Of a DNA stretch of 64,000 nt, positions 24,075-36,200 are shown piece after piece. A program made the translations under genes and the position numbers. Origin of the DNA: Beroe forskalii (lineage: Eukaryota > Ctenophora > Nuda > Beroida > Beroidae). Within the stretch, counting starts at the first letter, position 1. Every line of letters starts with the position of its first letter. Location: contig WFMF01000402.1 in assembly GCA_011033025.1 (NCBI GenBank), forward strand, positions 1 to 64,000. Reading direction: 5' to 3'. The notes beneath the pieces were generated by a model. That model did not search any database, was not told where the DNA came from, and saw nothing but the letters and a program-made list of their open reading frames with translations.

Positions 24075-26766
24075 ATGCAAGGGCAGCCAACCATTCATGT
24101 AAAAGTTAACCCAAAGTTACTTATCAGTGACTATCCATCTCTTATAGCAAATGGTACCTACATAACATGGAATTTAAGCTTTCAGTTAGTTAAATTGTCT
24201 CTTAAATGAGGAAAAATTAATATGTACCATGATGATTGATGATGTTCATGATGATTTTCATAAGATTACAGTTCAATTAATGTTTTTGAATATTATTTTG
24301 AACATGAAATCTATACTTAAAGAGAGTGATCTATCTTTCACTTCTGTTGTAAATTCCAATACAATCAAATTCATACAGATAGATCAGACAATGATCAAGA
24401 AAGGACAGAAAAAGAAGGAGCAAAAGCTCCTGCATTGGTATGTACTATTAAGGTATGCCTATCTGTGTTGCTCTGATATCAACCTAATCTTATGATCTGT
24501 TATCTGTAATCCGTTATCTTTTTCATGACCAGTGATTCCTTACAGTCAATTCAAATGACGAACTTTATAGCAATTGAAAATTCATGTATCTCATGTAACA
24601 ATTTTCTTATATTCCACAGTTTCCTATTTTCAGTTGAAGTGTGGAGTGTGTGGAAAGGAGTACAAACAGCAGAGTAGACTAAAAAAGCACTCTGCAATGT
24701 GTCAGGGTGAAAGGCTCTGCAGATTTTGTGGTAAGGTGCTCAAAACAAACAAAGCTGAGGAGGATCACATTCGAAATGTTCATAGAGACTTGGCCCTATC
24801 ATGTTCTCAGTGTGGCAAGGTCTTCAAATCTAATTCTTCCCTTTCTTTGTAAGTACCTTCCTTGTTTTTTGTAACAAACAATGAGATATTTATATTCTCA
24901 AATTTTTATATTCAATCATTGAAATTATGAGTAGGTAATACCATGAGTGATCTACTAGAAATTCCATAATAATGTCAATCTTCCATTGTCACCTGTTGGT
25001 ACTATAGTACTTCTTGACTGGGATCAATACCCATTTTCTGTTTAATGTTTATCTGTTTAATTTTTATCAATTATCAATCATCGTATGATGGCTCATGCAG
25101 TTATGATTCATAAGTTCTTACTGCTGTTGTATACAAGTATCTTTATGACACTAAAAGATATTTTTCAGGCACGTAAAACGTATGCATACTCCCTATGAAA
25201 ATCAGTACCCCTGCATTGAGGTTAGAATCACACCGTATTTCACTCCATGTTGCTTATGATAATGTAGGATGTAATCTATGATCTATATGTATCTGGTTTG
25301 CTATTAAAGTAATCAACTAAAATGAATGAAAAATAGTACCTAATTGAAAATATTGAATATTGTTCGGCAATCCATTGCATTGTTTCAGTGTGATAAGACC
25401 TTTGGTTGTCCCCAGTCGTTGAAGCGACATCTCGATACCCACGACACCACCAAGCGGTGGAACTGTGATCTGTGTGGTGTATCCTTCCAGAGTCCCTACA
25501 ACTTGAAGCGTCACAGCATGACCCAGCACGTTAGGAAGACGTTGCGGTGTAGGGAGTGTGGGGGCTTCTTTGACACCATCCACCAGTGGTGGACTCACGT
25601 GGAGGTGCGTGTTATCATATTATGTGGTAGGGGTGGTGTGTTGATTAAGATGTCCCAACTCTACTCCCTTACCCTTGTCCTTGACGTTTTTAAAACTATT
25701 TACCCTTAACTTTTTATTTGATTTTCTTCACCATTATTCCCCTAGCATCTAAGGTATCAAACCCATTCCTAATTTTGTAATGCGCATTTATTTAAAGGAT
25801 CGGAATGTTTTGAAATTTGAATTATTTTACTTTTCGCAGAGTCATGAAAAGAAGAAGTATCCATGTGTCGAGTGCCCTCTGTCTTTTAACAATCCGAAAA
25901 ATTTGAAGCGACATTCGTTAGTGCACACCACTCAGAAGTCATTCCATTGTGGACTTTGTGACAAGTCCTTCAAGGTCAGTAAATTATCTAGTCAGGAGGT
26001 AGTAGTAACTAGTCTGTTGACTTTCATCTATTAAGTTTGTCTTATGGGTAAATTTTACACAGTTCTTGATATCCTTAATAAGTTCCTAAACCAGATTTCG
26101 TACATTATAAAGAATAAAGCAAGCCACATCACCCGGCAGCTTAAGAAGAGTCTTGAGTACCACCAGATGCACCGTCACCAGCGAGTCCGGGGCTACACCT
26201 GTCCTCGGTGCCACAAGAAGTTCTCCCGTCAGTCAATCCTCACTTCCCACCTCAAGACCCACTCCATCAAGACGTTCCACTGCCAGCTGAACAACTGCAG
26301 CGCGTCCTTCCACGTGCAGTACCGGCTGGCGCGCCACGTGGCGCTCCACCACCACGAGTACTACCTGCAGACCCAGCGACTCCGCGCAGCTAGTACTAAG
26401 GACGAGTACAGGATGATCAGACAGAGTCTGTGTGGGCTGGGTGGGAGAGGGGGATTCGGACAGGGGGGAGTGGGGCAGAGTGGAGTGGGGCAGGTTGGAT
26501 TGGGACATAGTGGGGTGGGGCAGATTGGGGTTGGAGGAGGACAGAGCGGGCATCATCAGACGTTAGGGGTAACAGGAGAAATGGGACAAATCGGTCATGC
26601 TATGGGAGGAGACTACTCAGTTAGAAACGAGGATATAGAATACCCGATCAGTTACTCTAATGACTTTGAGATGCAGCCACATCAGCAACATGTCGAGCAA
26701 CAGCAACAGTATTCTTACACAGGTCTCTTACCCTTAAACATGTTTAATATCAACTACAATATGTAG
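24075..26766 (+). CDS. Ten-finger C2H2 zinc-finger protein
   Basis: Exons 24069-24153 (ATG at 24075), 24379-24437, 24634-24848, 25169-25220, 25389-25604, 25840-25974 and 26140-26766 join in phase to about 460 residues. The N-terminal part is short and charged. Ten Cys2-His2 units follow. The first is C2HC (CGVCGKEYKQQSRLKKHSAMC-like, ending in Cys); others include CDKTF, CDLCGVSF, CVECPLSF, CPRCHKKF and a longer last one (CQLNNCSASF). Introns cut through fingers rather than between them. The C-terminal 110 residues are low-complexity: GVGQ-rich, then His/Gln-rich. It is probably a nuclear DNA-binding protein, with target unknown. The start could be further upstream, as the first exon is open to its acceptor. 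Confidence 0.85.
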
Positions 26767-26809
26767 TTTATTGTTTGTGTATTCAGGTACAATAGGTATT
26801 AAGCTGCTC

Positions 26810-26815
26810 AATAAA
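26810..26815 (+). terminator. Polyadenylation signal of the zinc-finger gene
   Basis: AATAAA lies 44 bp after the zinc-finger stop codon. Confidence 0.6.
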
Positions 26816-27216
26816 AATTCAGCACTGTTGGATTGTACGTTATAGTTCTATTTGTTTTCCTTTAGTACAATTTATCTTGGCTTTAACTCGGATATATGTA
26901 AGAGATGTATAAACTTATGATTTTTAGATTTATGCTTTGATTTGTATTGTGTGACTTATATCTTCAGAATCATTGTATTGCACTGTATTGGATGTGGCAG
27001 ATCTAACTTAGTTTTTCTGAATTAACAATATGGAGAATGATATCTCCTGTACTTGACTAGCAATATATTCGGTTTTAGTGTGATATGATGAAAATACCCT
27101 AACCGCTAAACATTGACCAATACCAAATTACCATTTGCACTATATCCCCACTTTCCGTAAATAACCCACTGTAATAACCCACAGTACCACCCACTGTAGT
27201 ACTGCAGTACCACGAA

Positions 27217-28326
27217 ATGTCCACATCAGCAGAGTTCGTATGGTTTGGGATTCTCCTCAACTTCAGGATCAGCTACTCTGCAGGGGTGTCGTGTTACCGG
27301 CGCCTTCTTAGAGACGGAAGAGCACCCCCATGGCTTACCCTCTTCCAAATCCTCTCTGACAACTCGAACTCTTTTGCATTCCTTTCTGCTAACTCTACGT
27401 TTCAAAGTTCGGTGTTAGAGTTCATAAGAGGGAGTTATCAGAGTATTCCACCATATCTATTGAAGAGGTTTTTAATTTTGTTAGAGAGTTGCACAGATTC
27501 AGAGATCAAAGAAAATGGCAATTCTTTGCTGAGACTCTGTGAGAATGGAGAAAGTAAACGACCACTTTCCTCACCTGTTCTTCCAAAAAGTAAGCATATT
27601 TGCTTGGACTCAAATCCAACAGCATCAAGCATTGTGATAGCAGACGGTGATGATAAAATTCATGAAGATCTGACAGACAATACGAAAGTGGATGTCATTG
27701 TTATTGACAGCGATGAAAGCCCTTCCAACTCCCAAATTAATGAATCGTCGCAGACAAAACAACTTCAGTCTGACTTTCAGCCTGATTCCAACTTAACACC
27801 AGAGTCCATCACATCTATATCTGAACTTGTTTTGCTCGAAGACGAGCAACTCATTTGCTACTTGAACTCAATGACATGTCCGGTATTAGACTGCAGAGTT
27901 CTAGACTGTGAAGCAGCTATTTCCATCTTAAACCGAACTAAGCTAGACTCGAGTGCTCCTTCCAAGTTTATAGAAAATTTCGTACAGCCCTTCCTTGCTG
28001 AACAGAAAGTCTGTTCTCGGAGTATAACCGCCCTGCTTTCCCACTGTCTGACTCAGATCAGCAGCTGCTCTAGTCTTGTTTTCTACATCCTGCGTTACTG
28101 TCAGAAACAGGTAATCGCAGGAACTGCTAAACTTCTGACAAGCAGTGATGTCATCGATCTAGAGGGCTTGTTAGTGGAATTCCCTCGCACTTTCAACTAC
28201 TGGAGTGAAGATGTCACTGCGTTCCTGATGACAGTGGTCAGGGAGGAGTGCAGTGAAGGTGCAGTGTTGGCAGTGGTGGGATTAAATAGCTTATCCATTT
28301 TCATCAAAGTGTATCAATTATCATAA
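27217..28326 (+). CDS. Unrecognised 369-residue helical protein, single exon
   Basis: An uninterrupted ORF that begins 450 bp after the zinc-finger gene. I do not recognise the family with confidence. Residues 65-110 and 200-350 are helix-rich. The middle is acidic and serine-rich. VDVIVIDSDE (158-167) matches a SUMO-interaction motif, a hydrophobic strand followed by acidic residues. The C-terminal helical part has a faint look of the FANCE C-terminal repeat region, but no diagnostic motif supports this. No signal peptide or membrane helix is clear. The lack of introns contrasts with the neighbours and fits a retrocopy or a conserved single-exon gene. Confidence 0.6.
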   Translation: MSTSAEFVWFGILLNFRISYSAGVSCYRRLLRDGRAPPWLTLFQILSDNSNSFAFLSANSTFQSSVLEFIRGSYQSIPPYLLKRFLILLESCTDSEIKENGNSLLRLCENGESKRPLSSPVLPKSKHICLDSNPTASSIVIADGDDKIHEDLTDNTKVDVIVIDSDESPSNSQINESSQTKQLQSDFQPDSNLTPESITSISELVLLEDEQLICYLNSMTCPVLDCRVLDCEAAISILNRTKLDSSAPSKFIENFVQPFLAEQKVCSRSITALLSHCLTQISSCSSLVFYILRYCQKQVIAGTAKLLTSSDVIDLEGLLVEFPRTFNYWSEDVTAFLMTVVREECSEGAVLAVVGLNSLSIFIKVYQLS

Positions 28327-28549
28327 ATTTTACCTTTTGGCGTGAGACTCTTTCAAAACGCTATATTACATTGCTTTCAGAATTTAATAATGTGAAGTAA
28401 AATCTATTTTAGGATAACAGAGAGTTTAAACTTTAACTTCGTTTCACATTTTTTTGTTTTTTTGTTTTCCTCCTTACGCTAGGAAATTATTTGCTGGATA
28501 CATTTATTGTGTTATTGTTGCATCTGTTTTGAACGTTATCCGCTTTTGG

Positions 28550-28555
28550 AATAAA
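28550..28555 (+). terminator. Polyadenylation signal after the single-exon gene
   Basis: AATAAA lies 224 bp downstream of the stop at 28326, following a T-rich tract. Confidence 0.5.
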
Positions 28556-28799
28556 ATAGGATTAGCCTAAAAACCAAGCCCACCCTATTTTTCGACTTGG
28601 CTAGTTTTTTGTGCGGTTTTTAGGTTTTGGGTTACATTTTGGTACTTTCTGGGGCCTTTTCCAATGAATTTTAACTTAAAATCTGTTGTTTTTAAACATA
28701 CTTTCACAGTCAGTGGCTCTAAAGTTTATTTGGATGAATAGAAATGACATTTTCACACATTCTGAGCTTGAAGGGGCTTAGGTATCAACTAACAGTAAA

Positions 28800-30990
28800 A
28801 TGCAATATTGCCTGACTTACTGATGTCTCTTTGCTGACCTACTGGTGACTCTTGCCTCAGTGACTAAGTGACCCATGCCAGACCCAGCTTGTAATCCTTG
28901 CCTAAATTTTAAATTTTAAAGACCTTCCTGACCCAAACCCAACTTCTTTTGGGTCCCCTTTTTCTCACAAAAGGGCCCGACCCGAAAATTTTTGACTTTT
29001 TTCCCGACCCCATTGGCTTTTCTGGTTTACCCTTTAGGTGACGATTCTTTTGACCCAAAATTTTGACCCAAATTGGACCAAATTTTTGGGCCCTTTTAAA
29101 CCCGAATGCCCCACTGGCTGGTGGCTCCAAAAAGACCCAGCTGCCCAAAGGACCACAGGAAACCCCTTTCCTGATCTCCCTGGCTCCTACTTGACCCCCA
29201 GCGTCTCTCCACGGCCCCACGGCAACCCAATTTACCCCACTAAGGAATCTTTCTGGCCTTCTGGGGATCCTTTAAAACCCGGTGTGACGTTCTTATATGA
29301 AAACCCTCTTCTCAACCCACTTTTCCCAATCTTACCCCGGCCTTGTTGACCTGGTTACCTTTTTCCCGCTCCCCCTTATCCCCCTTGCCTGAACATCGAC
29401 TTTTTCTCCTTTAAAACCCTGGTAATGTTTTTATCTTCCGATTAACCCGGCCTCTACCAAGTTTCCTGAATTCCCCTAATTCTGCCCCCTGATCCCTTTC
29501 CCGACCTACGGCATCTTGGGCTGACCTCACCTGCCCCAGACTGATCCTTTCGACCCCTTTTGGGGCCAGGGCCCCGGTCCCACCGACCCCCTCCCGACCC
29601 CTGGGTCCCCTGAAACCCGGGCCTTCCCTTTGATCCCCTTACCTTCGGAAATGATCCTACCGGCCCATTGGGACCTGGCTCCTATCCCCAAACCCGGGCC
29701 CCTTCCCGTTCACGGCCTACTGGCCCCGGCCCGTCTCTGGTCCCCCTGACCTTTTGGGGATCTGGACTATCCACCAACCCATTTGGAACTCCCCTGATCC
29801 TACCTGACCCCAATTTTGGGGAAATGGCGTCTCCTGGTCTTTTCCCGACCCTACTGGCGTTCCCCCCAAAAAAAAGTCCACCTCCCTAATTTTCCCCCTT
29901 TAACCTGACCTACCGGCGTCTCCCGATCCTCCGACCTACTGGCGTCTCCTGATCCTACCTGACCTAATGGCGTCTCCTGATCTTGCCTTAACCACTGTTG
30001 ACCCAGCTGTTACTTCTTGCCTGACCCACTAGTGACACTTAAATTTAAAGCTCAAATTGGTAACTGTTTTAGCCATTGGCGTCTCTTGATCCTACCTGAC
30101 CTACTAACGTGGTCTGATCCTACCTGACCTACTAGCTTCTCCTGATCCTACCTGACCTACTGGCATCTCCTGATCCAACCTGACCTATAACTGGAGTCTC
30201 CTACTGGCATCTGGACTGATCCTGCCTGACGTGCTGGCATCTCCTGATCCTACCTGACCTACAGCTGGCGTCGCCTGATGCTACCTGGAGTCTGCTATCC
30301 AACCTGATGTAGCGGCGTCTCCCCTTATCTTATGACCCAGCGGGTACTTCTTTTCTGACTTTTAGCTGGTGATTCTGACGTGATGTTCTGGCCGATTGGC
30401 CGAATACCCTCTTACATGAACCAGAGTCTGAACAAACCCTTGACGGCATCCTTTTCATCCACATGATAGAGTAATTAACACTTCTCCAAGTGTTTATTAC
30501 TCTATCATGACTTCACAGGACAGTAGGACACGTTTTATCAACAAGTCGACTCTCGCAAGAAGCTGGTGGGCGGTGGCACTTGCCTGTCCCTTAGCCACAC
30601 AGATGACCTTGTGACCTTGTGAAAGATATGCTGAGCTGCATCAAAAATCAAGCGTTGCTGACTGATGAAGCCTTTATCATTGCTTGGTGACTAAGTCCCT
30701 ACAAACTGGTCTTCTGGCGATCATTGTGGCTGACCTTTGTCATTAATAATTGAAGTAAGAATGCTAAATTGCTCTCAACTGGCCGACCTCCATCTGGCGA
30801 CCTTTACCTGGTACCTTTTTGGTCCTTTCTTGTCCCCTTGTGACTCCCAGTTGACTCCCTGCAACACTTCTCTGACCCTCTGGTGACACTTGTCTGACCT
30901 ACTCATGAACCCTTCACCCTGACTCTTATCTCGCCCTGAGATGCGCTGTAATGCTTGGTAAATCCTTGGCCCTTCGTCATCCGGCCCCTG
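28800..30990. repeat. Decayed minisatellite, roughly 22-30 bp unit
   Basis: Copies related to CTACTGGCGTCTCCTGATCC and TACCTGACC are recognisable at 28.80-28.88 kb, 29.9-30.35 kb and faintly to 30.99 kb. The middle (28.9-29.9 kb) is the same theme distorted into C/T-rich runs with stretched homopolymers. Confidence 0.7.
30462..30509. repeat. 22-bp inverted repeat with 4-nt loop
   Basis: CATGATAGAGTAATTAACAC...ctcc...reverse complement, with one mismatch. It is a strong hairpin embedded in the decayed minisatellite region. Confidence 0.85.
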
Positions 30991-33283
30991 GTGAACCAAG
31001 GACGACCTTTTGAAGGACCCTCGGATCTTGACTAACCCCTACGTGGTAATGAGTGGCCAGAGCGCTCTTGTTTAGACCAGTACGGCCTGATTCGACACCT
31101 TTTGATCCTTTACTGTTCCTCTCTAATCAGTGTTGGACCAAGGTCCCGTGCTTTCTCATGATTTTCCGTTGTACCTTATTAAGAAGCACTGAGGGCTCTT
31201 AAAATGCTCCTCAAAGCTAATTAAGTCTTTAAAATAGTGATTTAAGCCATCTGTAATGATTGAAAACCATTGAGTATCAATAAGAACATGTAACTAACAC
31301 AAATAACACATTGGCGTGAAATGTCCAAAAAGTTCAAAAAATCCAACCCAAAAAAAACCAAAAAAAACCAAAAAAAAACCAAAAAAAACCAAAAAAACCA
31401 AAAAAAAACCAAGCCCTACCCCAAATTTGGATTCTTGGGCTTGGTTTTTTTTTGGTTTTTTTTGGTTTTTTTGGGCTACAATCCCCCCAAAATAAACTGA
31501 AACTGGCATTAATCAACGATTTGGGGAAAATAATAAATCGACAAAAATAATAAATAATCATGGTTTCTACATGACAAAACTAGAATTTCATACATTCTTC
31601 ATAACAATAACATAATATCTACAATAAGTATTCATGAATTACTTAAATTCTCTGTAATATGACTACTTAGTACATACTTTGCTGCACCTGTTCATTGTCT
31701 TGAGTCGTGCACTATGAATGTCTGTACTCTTTAATTAAACGCTGTGTAGGACTTATCACGTCGGTATTTCGGTTTATCCGTATTATCGTCATTATTAAAA
31801 CGTTAGTTGCCACGTAACCTGTAATCACGTCTTTCATTAATAACCTGCTCTAACTCTTGGCAAAAGTGAACTGTAAACAATTCTTTGTAATATGATCAGA
31901 TTTTAGAGGTCTATCAAAATTCAAATGCCCAATGCTCATTTTATTTTGATAATGATTTCACTCGCTTTGTGTGAGAATACCTACTTGGCATATTGATTCC
32001 CTAAATTATAATGTACATGCAGAGTACAGTATATCCCGCTTTATTTTGATTGAATCCGTCAGTTTAATCCTCGTTAATTAATCACTATTTAAAAATATGT
32101 TATACACCACAACCCAATAGCGGCATGTCTTGTGGTACCTGACAATGACCTTGTAGAACTGCCAACCTCCCAGGAAGGTCTGCTATTGGTTTAGAACAGT
32201 TAGAGCGCCTAATTGAGCTCTCTTAGTTTTACTGTGTTGGGATACATGTACATTTCCGTGCGCTGGATCACTGCCTGGGCATTACATAGCCATTCTGTGG
32301 GTAACTCCTAATTCCTATTTCTGTTTACCGTACTGACTAACTTTTCAGATCTCATCATCTCACCCAGTTTAACTGTTTAATATCCTTTGATTCGATTTCT
32401 TTTTCGAGGTAAAAGTTCTAGCCTTTAACTGACAAGGAATATCTTTATCTACATTTTTTTCGAAAATTCATGTGATTGAAAGTCATCGTAAGCTTTGTGA
32501 TTCCACCATTGAGAATTATCAAGTAGGTACCTTCAATAGAAATCCTCATGTTTAAAATCTCAAATTATCGGTGTCCGTTCATACTTCGAATCAGTTTTAT
32601 TTTCCCTAGAATTTCAAACAACCTCAACTTGACTGTTTATATCAACTACTAATTCGCAGTACATCATGAGAGGCTGGCAAGCCCCTTCCCTGGGTGACAT
32701 GTGAGTCCCTCGTAATCATGTGACCGTAGGTTAGGGATGCCAGAGAAGGGGCTTTGTTTAATGTGTACCATTTGCATATGACAGTTTCCATAACGATGTT
32801 TTATGACCGACCATTGGGCTGTCCAATTATCACATGTCTAATCATATAGGTTAGGTATCTTATAGCCAGCTGTATAACCATCTCGTAAGTTATTTGATAA
32901 CCCCCTGTATAACCCCCCTGTATAACCCCCGTATAACCCGCTGTATAACCCGCTGTATGTATAACCCCCTGTATAACCCCTGTATAAACCCCCTGTATAA
33001 ACCCCTGTATAACCCCCTGTATAACCCCCTGTATAAACCCCTGTATAACCCCCCTTTATAACCCCCCTGTATAACCCTGTATAACCCCCTGTATAACACC
33101 CAGGTATATAATCCCCCCTGTATAACCCCTGTATAACCCCCTGTATAATCCCCCTGTATAACCTCCTGTATAACCCTGTATAACCGCCCTGTATAAACCC
33201 CTGTATAACCCCCCCCCCCCCCTGTATAACCCTTCTGTATAACCCTCCTGTATAAACCCCCGTATAACCCCTTGTATAACCCC
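30991..33283. other. Gene-free stretch upstream of ADPGK
   Basis: No coding exon was supported. It contains an A-tract inverted repeat (31328-31470) and then a pyrimidine-rich microsatellite (32884-33289). A non-coding first exon of ADPGK is expected here because the first coding exon is preceded by an AG acceptor. Confidence 0.45.
31328..31470. repeat. CCA(7-8) microsatellite arranged as an inverted repeat
   Basis: Repeated ACCAAAAAAA on the left half and GGTTTTTTTT on the right half flank a 50-bp centre (CCCAAATTTGGATTC). The whole can fold into a long A:T-rich stem. Confidence 0.85.
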
Positions 33284-33289
33284 CTGTAG
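32884..33289 (+). repeat. 12-15 bp TATAACCCCCTG microsatellite abutting an acceptor
   Basis: About 30 copies of CCCCCTGTATAA run directly into CCCCTGTAG|GT, the acceptor in front of the first coding ADPGK exon. Each unit supplies a TATAAC word that resembles a branch site and a pyrimidine tract. Confidence 0.85.
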
Positions 33290-33291
33290 GT

Positions 33292-36200
33292 ATGGCCATC
33301 ACACGTCGTAAGCTGCACGCCACTGATGAGCCAAGTTCCTCGTCAGACAATAAAGACGTGGACGAGTCAAAGACACGGCGCATACCTCTGAAACGCAAGA
33401 TCAGTGCAGCTTTCTTCTTCTTTCTCAGTGCTTTCATTGTGCTGGTTAGGCAACTGTTAAGTTTACAATTGGCTGTGTCACCAGTCATACCAGTGCTTCT
33501 GTACGATACTTTGTATTCGAAAAGGTGGGTTTGATTTTCTAATTTTTGTAAGCTCAAAATAAAATTTTTTCTTATTTCATTTTGTTATGAATATTTTTGC
33601 AGTACTTGGTATTCACGACGTATCAAAGACACTGGCGAGTGAACACCATCAAGAAGGGATTAGTGGACATTGAGAAGGACATCGTTCTGCCTGAAAACGT
33701 AGGTTGACAATGCATAACATACTGATTATCATGTAACATCTTATCTAATTATCGTTGTTCAATGCACTTGTGTTTTTGTTCAATCTCTTGCCCCCTGAAC
33801 TCAGCTTCCAATCCAATATAATTCCAACTAACTGACTCACAAACTAACTGTCCACACTCCCTCAGAAACGTATCGTGGTGGGTATTGGAGGGTGTCTGAC
33901 TAACTGCCTCACAAACTAACTGTCCACACTCCCTCAGAAACGTATCGTGGTGGGTATTGGAGGGTGTCTGACTAACTGCCTCACAAACTAACTGTCCACA
34001 CTCCCTCAGAAACGTATCGTGGTGGGTATTGGAGGGTGTCTGACTAACTAACTCACAAACTAACTGTCCACACTCCCTCAGAAACGTATCGTGGTGGGTA
34101 TTGGAGGGTGTCTGACTAACTGCCTCACAAACAAACTGTCCACACTCCCTCAGAAACGTATCGTGGTGGGTATTGGAGGGTGTCTGACTAACTAACTCAC
34201 AAACTAACTGTCCACACTCCCTCAGAAACGTATCGTGGTGGGTATTGGAGGGTGTCTGACTAACTGCCTCACAAACTAACTGTCCACACTCCCTCAGAAA
34301 CGTATCGTGGTGGGTATTGGAGGGTGTCTGACTAACTAACTCACAAACTAACTTTCCACACTCCCTCAGAAACGTATCGTGGTGGGTATTGGAGGGTGTC
34401 TGACTAACTAACTCACAAACTAACTGTCCACACTCCCTCAGAAACGTATCGTGGTGGGTATTGGAGGGTGTCTGACTAACTAACTCACAAACTAACTGTC
34501 CACACTCCCTCAGAAACGTATCGTGGTGGGTATTGGAGGGTGTCTGACTAACTAACTCACAAACTAACTGTCCACACTCCCTCAGAAACGTATTGTGGTG
34601 GGTATTGGAGGGTGTCTGACTAACTGACTCACAAACTAACTGTCCACACTCCCTCAGAAACGTATCGTGGTGGGTATTGGAGGGTGTCTGACTAACTAAC
34701 TCACAAACTAACTGTCCACACTCCCTCAGAAACGTATCGTGGTGGGTATTGGAGGGTGTCTGACTAACTGACTCACGAACTAACTGTCCACACTCCCTCA
34801 GAAACGTATTGTGGTGGGTATTGGAGGGTGTCTGACTAACTGCCTCACAAACTAACTGTCCACACTCCCTCAGAAACGTATTGTGGTGGGTATTGGAGGG
34901 TGTCTGACTAACTGACTCACAAACTAACTATCCATACTCCCTCAGAAACGTATCGTGGTGGGTATTGGAGGGTGTCTGGATGTCTTTGTCCGTGCAGTGG
35001 ACCTGATGGACGCCCTGTCCATCTCTCCTCCTGACCAGGTCGGGGAGATATCCACCTCTCTCAACTCTATGGAGGATGTGGTTAACGAGTTCGTGACTTT
35101 CTTCCAGGAGGGTGCTGCTGCAGAGTAAGTGTAGTGTATTGTACTGTGTGGTATTCCTACTGTGGTATGTACAGTAGGGTGTCAGAATTATTGGCGCGGT
35201 TCAGCGCGCGCGTTTCGCAGTGACAACTTGAATCAGCCATTACAAGTGATCATGTGACTCAATTATAGTTTTTCGATTGTCAGCGGTAAGTGTAGGCACT
35301 GGGTGCTTCGTCAGATATTTCATTTTTCGCGGCGAAATAACACAATAATTCTTTGCAAGCAGTGGAGGAAAAGGTTCTGAATTGGCTTCAAAACCGGGGC
35401 ATACCTTTTCACTACGTCAGGAAATCGTTAGTTATCCCCTAGCAACTTTAAATCTTGTTCTTGGGCCTCAATGATAAGTGTAATCAAACAATGCTTTAAA
35501 GTGCTGATTGGTGTCACACTTTTCACCATAAATGGTGATAAATTCGATAAAATTGACTTAGGATATATCTGACGAAACACCCAGTGCCTACACTTACCGC
35601 TGGCAATCGGAAAACTAACATTGAGTCACATGATCACTTGTAATGGCTGATTAAAGTTGTCACTGCGAAACGTCTGTGAAACGCGCGCGCTGAAACGCGC
35701 CAATAATTCTGACATCCTACTGTAGGACGAGGTTTCAGGTTATTGATTGTACATGTATCATGTGGGCTGTGAAGGGTGCTGTGAATGTCACTGGGGAGAA
35801 ATAGAATTATTGGGAAGGGATGATTTTCGGAAACCCTTTTGTGATGATCCTTACGGTAATTATTTCCTTCCCTGATCTCATCTCCCTCTTTTAGGCGTTA
35901 TGTCCAGTCTGAGGAACTGTGGCTGACCATCAGGAAAGCGGCACTCGGACTAAAACCAGAGCTGAAGTTGGGCGGAAATGGACCGGTCATAGCTAAACGA
36001 ATGGCAGAAGAAGGGGCGGAGGTTCTGCTTGCTATTCAGAATGAAAAGATACGGAATTGCTAATTTTCCCACGCCTAGCGCGCTCAGGTGGACAAAATTG
36101 TCACATTTGGCAAATAAGTTAACTTTGCGTACGGGGCAATGCCATTCAAACGGCGCATGTTGCGCGCGTTAACGCGCGGTTTCACGTCACAAAATTTGTT

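Noticed and set aside
32838-33557. Long minus-strand ORF rich in Gly-Tyr-Thr
   Set aside because: It is a translation of the TATAACCCCCTG microsatellite plus the antisense of ADPGK exon 1.
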